Shown here: positions 27,598-35,122 of the stretch, piece by piece
Layout of the letters: every line of letters begins with the position of its first letter
Position numbering within the stretch: position 1 is the first letter of the stretch
Origin: Candidatus Poribacteria bacterium
GTDB taxonomy: Bacteria; Poribacteria; WGA-4E; WGA-3G
Direction: 5' to 3'
Length of the DNA: 64,000 nucleotides
Assembly: GCA_028820635.1 (NCBI GenBank)
Contig: JAPPIG010000082.1
Coordinates: forward strand, 40,635-104,634
Translations under genes and position numbers: made by a program
Notes under the pieces: generated by a model
Told to the model about the DNA's origin: nothing
Seen by the model: the letters and a program-made list of their open reading frames with translations, nothing else
Database searches by the model: none

Positions 27598-28614
27598 TTA
27601 CCCCATCGGATACGGACCGTGGGTCGTAACATTTTGTCTGGCGTGTGCATAAACAGCATCCTGAATTTCAAGAATCCTCACCGCATCAGTAATCGAAGGC
27701 TCAAAATTTTTTCCATCACGGATAGCGTCAAACGCACTGCTCATAACGCCATTTATTCTTGCACCATGCGAAATGTCTTCGCTGAACTGCACACCTTCAG
27801 TTGTGTGAACTTCAATCAACGGTTCGCCATTTTTCCCATACTGCTCAAATACTGATGCTTTTGTGCCGATAAATCGGAAGAAGTGATCACCGCCACGTTT
27901 CCCCGATGGATATGTATAACCCGACTCAATAATTCCGGTGATACCGTTTTCTGTTCTTAACACGCCGATACCGCTGTCCTCTACAACACGACTATACATG
28001 GCATTGGACATCACCGCGCCAACCACCGTAATCTCCTGATCCCCCACAAACTGAAGGAATGTATCAATACCGTGCGCTGCCTCAACTGCCCAACACCCAC
28101 CGCCAGATATGCTCGGATCGTTATGCCAATAGGAAGGTGTCGGATCATAACGAGATGGCGGACCGTTGTTCAGTCTGCTGTTGTATAACACAAGGTCACC
28201 TAAGCTGTCATCTTCAAGCATCTCTGTGACGACACTCACAATTTTGCTTGCACGGTTCGGTAGTACAAGCGCGCTGAATACACCGTGTTTCTCGGATGCC
28301 TCTGCCGCAGGACGCAGCCTGTCTGCACAATCGGCAAACGGTTTATCCAAAAGATAAGGGATACGCCGGTCAACACATGCCTGCACGTGAGATGGTATCT
28401 CAGTATGTTTTCCTGCAACGAGTGCTGCGTCTGGTTTAGTGGCATCAAGGCAGTTGCCCGCAGAATCGAATGCTGGCGATTGAAAGTCATTGGCTAACTG
28501 TTCGCGCGGTGAATGCTCTGCATCCATGACACCGACAATTTCGTGTCCGAGTGCTTCTGCTGTGCGTGCCATGCTGCGTCCATGGTGGCTGTAGGAGAGA
28601 ACTGCTATTTTCAT
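27598..28614 (-). CDS. Gfo/Idh/MocA family oxidoreductase
   Basis: 338 residues. The N-terminal Rossmann fold begins MKIAVLSYSHHGRSM, so the usual GxGxxG loop is replaced. The catalytic-lysine motif, normally E-K-P, is D90-K91-P92. The C-terminal domain contains GGGCWAVEAAHGIDTFLQF, the H-x-x-D helix of the family. These enzymes oxidise or reduce sugars and cyclitols with NAD(P). No good Shine-Dalgarno is seen; the gene starts 18 bases after the PIN gene stop and may depend on coupling. The altered dinucleotide loop could change cofactor use. Confidence 0.87.
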   Translation of the reverse strand: MKIAVLSYSHHGRSMARTAEALGHEIVGVMDAEHSPREQLANDFQSPAFDSAGNCLDATKPDAALVAGKHTEIPSHVQACVDRRIPYLLDKPFADCADRLRPAAEASEKHGVFSALVLPNRASKIVSVVTEMLEDDSLGDLVLYNSRLNNGPPSRYDPTPSYWHNDPSISGGGCWAVEAAHGIDTFLQFVGDQEITVVGAVMSNAMYSRVVEDSGIGVLRTENGITGIIESGYTYPSGKRGGDHFFRFIGTKASVFEQYGKNGEPLIEVHTTEGVQFSEDISHGARINGVMSSAFDAIRDGKNFEPSITDAVRILEIQDAVYAHARQNVTTHGPYPMG

Positions 28615-28632
28615 TTATTATCCCAAATTAGA

Positions 28633-29130
28633 TTAACCTTGATTAAGAATGGAACGAATATCATTTTCACAAATAAAATCGATTGTCACGCCATTTTGTT
28701 TTAACATGTCTCGGTAGTTCCACCATTCACTATCCACTGCTTGCAAAATAGGAGGTTGATCTGAGTGCGCGAGCGCGACAGCAATAAATTTGCGGTCTGC
28801 TGGATCAAAATCTTCAAGTTCAGGATCCGTTGGAAATTCATGGAATTCATATTCTGAACCGTCAATAGGTGTAATAGATACAAAGTCACACATCTTGTCT
28901 TTGTTCGTCAAGAGCCATCTGAGAAACCTATCACCTACATCTGCACCACTGGAACGAAGATTCCGCATATATTCTTCAAGAATTCTCCTCCCATCATCAA
29001 GTACTAATTTCACCTCGCCATCCATAATCTGTTGAAGTCTCTCAACACAAGTAAGTACACAAGTGGCGGAGGCTTGTTGAGATTTACCGTTAGCCACCAC
29101 AACCACATTCGTATCTACAACAACGGTCAC
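28633..29130 (-). CDS. PIN-domain nuclease, overlapping partner of the upstream ATPase
   Basis: 165 residues starting at GTG 29130; the GTGA overlaps the TGA stop of the ATPase by four bases and AAGGAG lies eight bases before it, so translation is coupled. Acidic residues of a PIN active site are present: D6 (VVVDTNV), E52/E53 (ILEEY), D112 (DPADRKF) and D133 (AVDSEWW). PIN domains cut RNA with Mg2+ or Mn2+. VapC toxins are somewhat shorter and come with a small antitoxin; here the partner is instead a DUF3696-type ATPase. The likely role is an effector controlled by the ATPase, in defence or stress; this is inference. Confidence 0.82.
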   Translation of the reverse strand: MTVVVDTNVVVVANGKSQQASATCVLTCVERLQQIMDGEVKLVLDDGRRILEEYMRNLRSSGADVGDRFLRWLLTNKDKMCDFVSITPIDGSEYEFHEFPTDPELEDFDPADRKFIAVALAHSDQPPILQAVDSEWWNYRDMLKQNGVTIDFICENDIRSILNQG

Positions 29131-30392
29131 AGACCTTGCTCCTTCTTGCGTTTCATTTCGGCTTTTGTTTTTTCTATTAAATCACCCGTTGCATCTCCGA
29201 AGAAGTTTTCTGGCCAATTTTCTATGTTTCCGTAATCATCCATAATAAGTTTATCAATTTCGGAGGTGCCTTCTTTCATTTCACAAAAATAAAAAGCAGT
29301 ATCCTCTTTTGAAATTTGTTCTTCAGCAATGCGCCGCATTAAGCGCACAATTAGATTCTCGCTGTGGCTCTCAAGGATAATTTGTAACTTTCGATTTTTT
29401 ACAACCTCAATGAGAAGATCCGCCAATTCTGATTGCACCTTTGGATGGAGATGTGCTTCAGGTTGTTCAAGGATGAGGATGCTCCCTTCAGGCACATAAT
29501 AACAGAGAACCAGCACTGGTAGCACTTGCGAAACACCAAAACCGACATCTGTAAGGCGCACTTCTGGACCATCTTTATATTTTCTAACAAGAAATTCATA
29601 ATCCTTTTCTGTGTAAAAGATAGGATTAAGACGATAAGAATGGATTAAATCCAACCGCTCTAACCATCTGGGAATTTCCTCTTCAATGGAACGAAGTTGA
29701 ATTCGACCAGAAAAGAGTGCTGTGACCATGTCTTCTCCATGTTGACCTACACCTGGCGAATGTTTCCCTTGCCACGCGTAATGACGACGGGGATATTCAC
29801 GAAGCGGACCCAAATAACGGATACTACGGAACAAATTTTCAAATTGTGTTTGAAGTGTTGAAAAATCTTTTGTTTCGTCAGTATATCTACTTTGAATACC
29901 AAAGCATCGGATTAGAGATTTTGCGCTGAAAGACAATCCGGGTATGGAGATTGAACACATTCCATTTACATCTGAAGTAACTTGGTAGTTGTTTCCACCA
30001 ACTTTATAACTAAAACCTACAGTAATTACTGAATTACCTACTTCATTGATATTTAGATGAAAGGAAATTTTATCTAAACCCTTCATACCCATATTCTCCA
30101 ATGTTTCAGTCAATTTCCATGAAAAAGAGATTCCTAATGTAGAATTGAGATTGTGTTGATAAATAAGATCTTCAAAGGTTCCTAAGTTGACTTGTGAGTT
30201 ATCGTCCCCAAAATCAATTATTCCACTCCAATTAGGTGGACGCTCCACGGTCTGCTTTAGCATCAGTAGCGTTTGCAGAATACTCGTTTTACCAGAACTA
30301 TTAGCACCGAAGAACCCAGTTAACGGAGCCATCTGCAACTTGCCGGTATCTTTCCACGACTTAAAATTTTGTATACCGAGTTCGGTAATCAT
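29127..30392 (-). CDS. AAA (ABC/SMC-like) ATPase, DUF3696 type
   Basis: 421 residues; AGAGG lies nine bases before the ATG. Walker A is G29-A-N-S-S-G-K35-T36. The signature-like GFGVSQVLP, Walker B ILILEQPEAHLHP (first Glu is E309) and the H-loop LESHSENLI follow in order. The C-terminal NIENWPENFFGDATGDL segment is characteristic of DUF3696 ATPases (COG4938 group). There is no membrane segment, so this is not a transporter; family members are linked to DNA or RNA processing and phage defence. It overlaps the PIN gene by four bases, the strongest evidence for a two-component unit. It lies 46 bases after the PhyH gene. Confidence 0.88.
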   Translation of the reverse strand: MITELGIQNFKSWKDTGKLQMAPLTGFFGANSSGKTSILQTLLMLKQTVERPPNWSGIIDFGDDNSQVNLGTFEDLIYQHNLNSTLGISFSWKLTETLENMGMKGLDKISFHLNINEVGNSVITVGFSYKVGGNNYQVTSDVNGMCSISIPGLSFSAKSLIRCFGIQSRYTDETKDFSTLQTQFENLFRSIRYLGPLREYPRRHYAWQGKHSPGVGQHGEDMVTALFSGRIQLRSIEEEIPRWLERLDLIHSYRLNPIFYTEKDYEFLVRKYKDGPEVRLTDVGFGVSQVLPVLVLCYYVPEGSILILEQPEAHLHPKVQSELADLLIEVVKNRKLQIILESHSENLIVRLMRRIAEEQISKEDTAFYFCEMKEGTSEIDKLIMDDYGNIENWPENFFGDATGDLIEKTKAEMKRKKEQGL

Positions 30393-30438
30393 GACTTCTT
30401 ACCTCTGTTTCATAGAATACGGTTACTGAAAAATTTGA

Positions 30439-31353
30439 TTAACCCACAGCATAATCATCAGGATTATTCTTGCGCCAATTCGGGAGATACCCCTCCGAAT
30501 GTCCAAACCCGTAAGACGGTCCAATCTGATTGACACTTGACCAAGGCCACGCTTGCCCACCGATAAGACGAAATTCGTCACCTTTACCACATAACCAGTA
30601 AAACATGTGGGCGACATATCGCGCAACACCATGCCCGCCATAAGGTGCCATCTGAAAATCAAAATCCGGTTCATGTATCCAATCGCGTGTCGGTGGCACC
30701 GTGCGCCAATAACTGTATTTGAGCATGTGACGTAACCCAGTGGCAGTAGACTCCCCACGCCGATGTAAAATACTTTGTGAGTGTAGAACAAACGAACCTG
30801 CAGGACCATCGCTTGCAAAACCTTTCTCTGTTATATCTCTACTGGTAGGTGAGATATGTGAGCCGGGTAATAGTTCTGTCGGTCCCATCTCCAACGGTGT
30901 GTCTTGTGGAAAATAGAATACTTCTACAAATTTGGTTTCAGGTCCAAAAACGTGATCTGCATCGTGATGCCAACCTTGTGCTTCCATCGGACATTCAACC
31001 CGATGATTACTCACCAACACCGGCAATCCGACATTCTTACCCAGCAAGGAACGTAGCGCACCAGCAAGTTCTTGATTGAGCAGCACATGTTCAATATACC
31101 AATCCTCAAGCAGAAGCGAACTCGGTTCATGTGTATCCCGAATTCGTTCTAAATCGGCATGCGTCATGCCATCGGGAATAAAACTCGGATTGATCGGTAT
31201 ATCGCCGTTTAGGTAATCATAGGTGCGTTGGTTTATCTCATCAGGGACAACGCCTTGAAGTTGCAGGTAACCGTCTCGGCAGAATTGTAGCACCTGTGAA
31301 TCGGTGAGGGTAGGTTCACAATCAAAGGTTCTGTTGACTTTATCGTATAGCAT
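30439..31353 (-). CDS. Phytanoyl-CoA dioxygenase (PhyH) family oxygenase
   Basis: 304 residues from the ATG at 31353 (MLYDKVNRTF), which has GAGG eight bases upstream; the ATG at 31380 overlaps the stop of the preceding gene and has no ribosome site. Iron ligands are H129-H130-D131 (GWHHDADH) and H197 (ILHRRGE), with R208 as probable 2-oxoglutarate anchor. It begins 26 bases after the GlcD-type gene, so the two are co-transcribed. An oxygenase next to a hydroxyacid oxidase would fit stepwise oxidation of one substrate; the substrate is unknown. Confidence 0.85.
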   Translation of the reverse strand: MLYDKVNRTFDCEPTLTDSQVLQFCRDGYLQLQGVVPDEINQRTYDYLNGDIPINPSFIPDGMTHADLERIRDTHEPSSLLLEDWYIEHVLLNQELAGALRSLLGKNVGLPVLVSNHRVECPMEAQGWHHDADHVFGPETKFVEVFYFPQDTPLEMGPTELLPGSHISPTSRDITEKGFASDGPAGSFVLHSQSILHRRGESTATGLRHMLKYSYWRTVPPTRDWIHEPDFDFQMAPYGGHGVARYVAHMFYWLCGKGDEFRLIGGQAWPWSSVNQIGPSYGFGHSEGYLPNWRKNNPDDYAVG

Positions 31354-31379
31354 CGTTGGGTACCTCTGGTTTACTGGCA

Positions 31380-32813
31380 TTAGATATAGTTTATCGTGGC
31401 AGGTTGCAAACCGAGTTTTTCATAAGATTTAGCAGTCGGAAAAATCTTACCGGGATTACAGAGACCTGTCGGATTAAAAATTTCCTTCACATTTGCCATC
31501 ACCTGCAAATCGCCAGGACTGAAGATAAGTGGCATATAATCCATCTTTTCAACACCGATGCCATGCTCTCCAGTGATTGTGCCACCGACCTCAGCACACA
31601 CAGTGAGGATTTCCTTGTTCACATGTTCTACCCGTTCACACTGGTCGGTGTCGCGTTCGTCAAAGAGAACAATCGGATGGATATTGCCATCACCTGCATG
31701 GAACACATTGGCAATCGCAATCTGATATTTTTCAGAGATTTCGGAGATACGACGTAGCACTTTCGGCAACCGAGTTCGCGGTACAACGCCATCTTGCGTA
31801 ATATAGTTTGGTGCGAGTCTGCCGAATGAACCGAACGCACTTTTGCGTGCTTTCCAAAGTTCCTGACGTTCCGCGTCATCTTTGGCGTAGTTCACTTCAC
31901 GAGCGTTGTGCTGTTTAAAGATTTCCAAGATTTTTTCAGTTTGGTTCTGCATGCCCGCCTCAATACCGTCAAGTTCCACGATAAGTATCGCTTCGGCATC
32001 AAGTGGAAAACCGAACTGGAACGCATCTTCCAACGCACGGATGACGAGCGTATCCATCATTTCGAGTGCAGCAGGAATAATGCCAGCACCAATAATCGTT
32101 GACACGGCATTTGAGGCATCGTCCATTTTATCAAAAACGGCAAGAGCAGTCTGATACGCTTGCGGATTCCGTGTGAGACGGACTGTTGCTTTCGTTACAA
32201 TTCCAAACGTGCCTTCAGAACCGATTAGCACACCGCGCAAGTCATAGCCAGGTACTTCTTCAACTTCCCCGCCGAACTCAATGATTTCACCATCCGGCAT
32301 CACAACTTCCATCCCAAGCACATGGTCAGAAGTGACACCATATTTTAAGGTATGTGGTCCACCTGAGTTCTCAGCGATATTTCCACCGATTGTGCATGCC
32401 TTTTGGCTTGATGGGTCTGGGGCATAGTGGTAACCTTGACTCTGCACTGCTTGGGACAAGAGAAGATTAACGACACCCGGTTCAACAACTGCTCGCTCGT
32501 TTTCAATATCTATCTCAAGAATCCGATCCATCCGATTGAGCGCAATGATTATACCGCCTTGAACAGAGAGCATCCCACCGCTTAAGCCTGTCCCACCACC
32601 GCGAGCAATGAACGGCGCGTTATACTTGTTTGCTAACTTGACAATATCCGACACCTGTTGCGTTGTATCAGCAAAGACGACTACATCTGGCATAGCCTTA
32701 AACGAAGGTGCCGCATCACATTCGTATACCGACAAGGCGGTAGCATCTGTTAATACATTTTTTGAACCGAGAAGTTCAGATAGTTCTGCAATAAGTAGTT
32801 CTTTTTGGTCCAT
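31380..32813 (-). CDS. glcD: GlcD-type FAD-linked 2-hydroxyacid oxidase
   Basis: 477 residues; AGGA six bases before the ATG. N-terminal FAD-binding type 4 domain with ARGGGTGLSGG at about 70-80 and the GSEGTFGIVTKATV strand; C-terminal FAD-oxidase domain with HAGDGNIHP near 370 and TGEHGIGVEKM near 414. These belong to the glycolate oxidase GlcD / D-lactate dehydrogenase family, which oxidises 2-hydroxyacids. GlcE and GlcF are not adjacent, so the symbol marks the family rather than a proven glycolate oxidase. First gene of the directon that continues to 26599. Confidence 0.9.
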   Translation of the reverse strand: MDQKELLIAELSELLGSKNVLTDATALSVYECDAAPSFKAMPDVVVFADTTQQVSDIVKLANKYNAPFIARGGGTGLSGGMLSVQGGIIIALNRMDRILEIDIENERAVVEPGVVNLLLSQAVQSQGYHYAPDPSSQKACTIGGNIAENSGGPHTLKYGVTSDHVLGMEVVMPDGEIIEFGGEVEEVPGYDLRGVLIGSEGTFGIVTKATVRLTRNPQAYQTALAVFDKMDDASNAVSTIIGAGIIPAALEMMDTLVIRALEDAFQFGFPLDAEAILIVELDGIEAGMQNQTEKILEIFKQHNAREVNYAKDDAERQELWKARKSAFGSFGRLAPNYITQDGVVPRTRLPKVLRRISEISEKYQIAIANVFHAGDGNIHPIVLFDERDTDQCERVEHVNKEILTVCAEVGGTITGEHGIGVEKMDYMPLIFSPGDLQVMANVKEIFNPTGLCNPGKIFPTAKSYEKLGLQPATINYI

Positions 32814-32848
32814 GACATTTCCTTAATTCGTCAATTTCGTGTTATTTC

Positions 32849-32878
32849 AGATTACCATATTTTAGATTGTTTGTCCAA
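32849..32878 (-). promoter_or_regulatory. Possible promoter of the glcD directon
   Basis: On the minus strand TTGGAC (32878-32873) is followed after 18 bases by TAATCT (32854-32849), ending 36 bases before the glcD ATG. It is a moderate match, back to back with the plus-strand promoter at 32905. Confidence 0.35.
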
Positions 32879-32904
32879 TTAGAATATTACGAAGTATAAT
32901 TTTT

Positions 32905-32933
32905 TTGATATTCTGTGGTAAAAATATTATAAT
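32905..32933 (+). promoter_or_regulatory. Sigma-70-type promoter of the LamG protein gene
   Basis: TTGATA (32905-32910), 17 bases, TATAAT (32928-32933). The 5' leader would be about 95 bases. The location excludes any start codon near 32905. Confidence 0.65.
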
Positions 32934-33033
32934 AGTACAAAATGCTGAATTAACAGCGTTCAATTCGGGAAAATTCATTAAATACAAAATCCTATTCATG
33001 CGCGTCAACACGCGCAGAAATGAAGGAGATATT

Positions 33034-33813
33034 ATGCGAAAATTAGCTTTGATTTTGGGAATTGTCTGTTCAATTGCATGGTTACTACCGCACATTAGTT
33101 CTGCTAAAATTGACCCAGATACGGCAGTCGGTGTTTGGCTGTTTGACGAAGGATCGGGTAAGACGACAAAAGATTCTTCCGGTAAGGGCAATGATGGCGA
33201 GATTAATGGTGCAAAGTGGAAAGATGGGAAATTTGGCGATGGGCTTGAATTTGATGGTGCACACTGGGTGTCCATAGAATCAACACCGGATCTACAACTC
33301 GGAGATAAACATACCATGATGGCGTGGTTTTTTGCCACGAATATTGCGAGTTGGCGACAACTCATCGCAAAAAACAACGAATATCTTTTACGTATTGACC
33401 CACCCGGTGAAGGCAACAAGATGTCGTCATTTGTCCACCTTGGTGGTTGGGAACCGAGAGCCTCTGCCAGTGTTCCTGATACCGATACGTGGATCCACTT
33501 CGCTGCAACTTACGACAGTTCAGAAAACAATAATCAACTTGTTGTCTATGTCAACGGTGTTCGGGCAGGTGCAAGCACTCGTCCTGGCAAAGGCACGGGA
33601 AATGCTGATCCAGTTACCATCGGAAGATGGAATAACGGATCATATTTCTTTGGTATTATTGATGAAGTGGCTATATTTAAGGATGTACTCACTGAAGATG
33701 ACTTAAAAACTATCATGGATAATGGATTAGATAAAGCACTCGGTGGTGTCGCAGCTGTTGATGCATCAGAAAAATTGACGACAACATGGGCAAATCTGAA
33801 ATCTGATAGATAG
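33034..33813 (+). CDS. Secreted LamG/concanavalin-like domain protein with C-terminal TTW motif
   Basis: 259 residues from ATG 33034 (MRKLALILG), AAGGAG five bases upstream. Residues 1-23 are a signal peptide ending ISSAKI. Residues about 27-230 form one LamG/concanavalin-type jelly roll: GVWLFDEGSGKTTKDSSGKG at the start, W-I-H-F-A-A-T-Y-D in the middle, and GIIDEVAIFKDVLTEDDL near the end, the usual LamG closing strand. Such domains bind glycans. After the domain comes a short tail, SEKLTTTWANLKSDR, which matches the tail of the next gene's product. Probably an exported lectin-like protein. Confidence 0.88.
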   Translation: MRKLALILGIVCSIAWLLPHISSAKIDPDTAVGVWLFDEGSGKTTKDSSGKGNDGEINGAKWKDGKFGDGLEFDGAHWVSIESTPDLQLGDKHTMMAWFFATNIASWRQLIAKNNEYLLRIDPPGEGNKMSSFVHLGGWEPRASASVPDTDTWIHFAATYDSSENNNQLVVYVNGVRAGASTRPGKGTGNADPVTIGRWNNGSYFFGIIDEVAIFKDVLTEDDLKTIMDNGLDKALGGVAAVDASEKLTTTWANLKSDR

Positions 33814-34019
33814 TTTATCATTGCTGTTTTACTAAAATTGGGTGGATATGAATATATTCACCCTTCCACTCAATCCGTTTGATGACAATTTCAATGCTAT
33901 TCAAAATCCATTTTCCGACCTGAAATCTTCTCAACTCCTGCCATTCGGAATTTGAACTATAATGTCCTCTCACCCGTAATAGTCTTTCTGTTTATGGGAA
34001 GAAAACGTTAAAATGTTCC

Positions 34020-34049
34020 TTGCTATACCTCCACTTAACATGCTATAAT
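34020..34049 (+). promoter_or_regulatory. Probable promoter of the 245-aa secreted protein gene
   Basis: TTGCTA (34020-34025), 18 bases, TATAAT (34044-34049), about 28 bases before the start codon at 34077. The leader is short and contains AGGAGG. Confidence 0.55.
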
Positions 34050-34076
34050 AACTACACACAATAAGGAGGATTGGCG

Positions 34077-34814
34077 ATGAGAAAATTTTTTATTCTTAGT
34101 TGTGGAATCTGGATTGTCGGTCTAATCTCCGCTGTTTCTGCCGGTGTTTGGACAGATGATTTTGATGGGAACAAACTTTCTGAAGGTTGGGAATTTCGCG
34201 ACCATAACGCTAAACAAACGAAGTACGAAGTTAAGGATGGTTTCTTACGAATTACTAATCCCGGTAATTGGGGACACACAACAGCTGATAAACCTATGAT
34301 TGAACGCGATGTCCCTAAGAGTGCAGCGGAAAACATTACAGTCAGCGGTATTTTTTCATCTGACCCTGACAAACCTGCCGATGCCTGGATCGGCATCTTT
34401 ATTTACAGTGATGACGATTTAAACTATGCGTGTCTGTTGTTCGGTGGGGAATCCAACCAACCGCAAAAAGCGCTTATAGGGAGTATGATCAAAGCAAATT
34501 GGAATGACCATGGACACCCTCAAACAGGTTTTGATGTTCCGGTTCATCTCAAACTTGTAAAAGAGAAGGATGTCTTTTCAGGTTATTTCCGTAAGAGCGA
34601 AAAGGACGATTGGACCCTTGCCGGAAACAAAAAGTGGAACCATAAATTTGATGTTGAACAAGTCGGTATAGGTTTCATGAACAATTGGGGAGGTAAAACA
34701 GTCACTTTCCTAATAGATCAACTCTCTATTGAGGGTGAGGGAATTAAGCCTTTTGCAGTTGATCCGAAGAGTAAGTTAGCAACAACGTGGGGAACTCTCA
34801 AAGCAGCGCAGTAG
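34077..34814 (+). CDS. Secreted concanavalin-like (DUF1080/DUF1349-like) protein with C-terminal TTW motif
   Basis: 245 residues from ATG 34077, AGGAGG seven bases upstream (the frame extends to a TTG at 34071 inside the spacing). Signal peptide about 1-22 (MRKFFILSCGIWIVGLI...VSAG). The mature part opens VWTDDFDGNKLSEGWEF, the standard opening of 3-keto-disaccharide hydrolase and DUF1349-type jelly rolls, and continues with strands such as IGIFIYSDDDLNYACLLFG and VTFLIDQLSIEGEG. It ends SKLATTWGTLKAAQ, like the preceding gene's product. No catalytic residues are identified; a glycan-binding protein is plausible. Confidence 0.82.
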   Translation: MRKFFILSCGIWIVGLISAVSAGVWTDDFDGNKLSEGWEFRDHNAKQTKYEVKDGFLRITNPGNWGHTTADKPMIERDVPKSAAENITVSGIFSSDPDKPADAWIGIFIYSDDDLNYACLLFGGESNQPQKALIGSMIKANWNDHGHPQTGFDVPVHLKLVKEKDVFSGYFRKSEKDDWTLAGNKKWNHKFDVEQVGIGFMNNWGGKTVTFLIDQLSIEGEGIKPFAVDPKSKLATTWGTLKAAQ

Positions 34815-34850
34815 TCAGGATTACATTTTGTGCTTTGTCAACATATTATT

Positions 34851-34924
34851 GTAGGTCGCGATTCGGAGATCGCTCCTACTGAAATGTATCTTCTTTGTAG
34901 GAGGGAACTCCGATTTCCGACTAC
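34851..34924. repeat. Intergenic TGTAGGAGCGA-family repeat, copy B (inverse of copy A)
   Basis: The reverse complement of 34851-34924 aligns end to end with 18530-18599; both contain CGGAGTTCCCTCCTACAAAG and GTAGGAGCGAT. The loop differs. It is non-coding and hairpin-forming. Confidence 0.75.
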
Positions 34925-34972
34925 ATTCAAGACCCATCAATTATCACTTGACTAAGCATTAGTTTAAAATGC

Positions 34973-35000
34973 GGCGGGTGTGGAAGCATCCGCCTTTGTT
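34973..35000 (+). terminator. Terminator-like hairpin after the secreted protein gene
   Basis: GGCGGGTG (34973-34980) pairs with CATCCGCC (34987-34994) with one G-T pair around TGGAAG, followed by TTTGTT. It lies about 160 bases after the stop at 34814, past repeat copy B. Confidence 0.45.
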
Positions 35001-35122
35001 ATGCTTCATCTTCAAAACACCATTAGATACAAATTAATAGACATCAACTTTATAAACCAATGTATTTGCACTAAAAACACATAGCCCTGCCTAAAAAAAC
35101 ACGAAGGAGAAATTTTACCATC

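Larger units (their letters stand above)
34815..35122. other. Intergenic region before the first RND gene
   Basis: No gene. It holds repeat copy B (34851-34924) and a terminator-like hairpin (34973-35000). I see no convincing promoter for 35123. Confidence 0.55.

Noticed and set aside
28633..29130. PIN gene as an ordinary VapC toxin
   Set aside because: There is no small DNA-binding antitoxin gene on either side; the overlapping partner is a full-length ATPase.
32905..33033. N-terminal extension of the LamG protein
   Set aside because: The extension begins in the -35 box and would hide the signal peptide; AAGGAG precedes the ATG at 33034.
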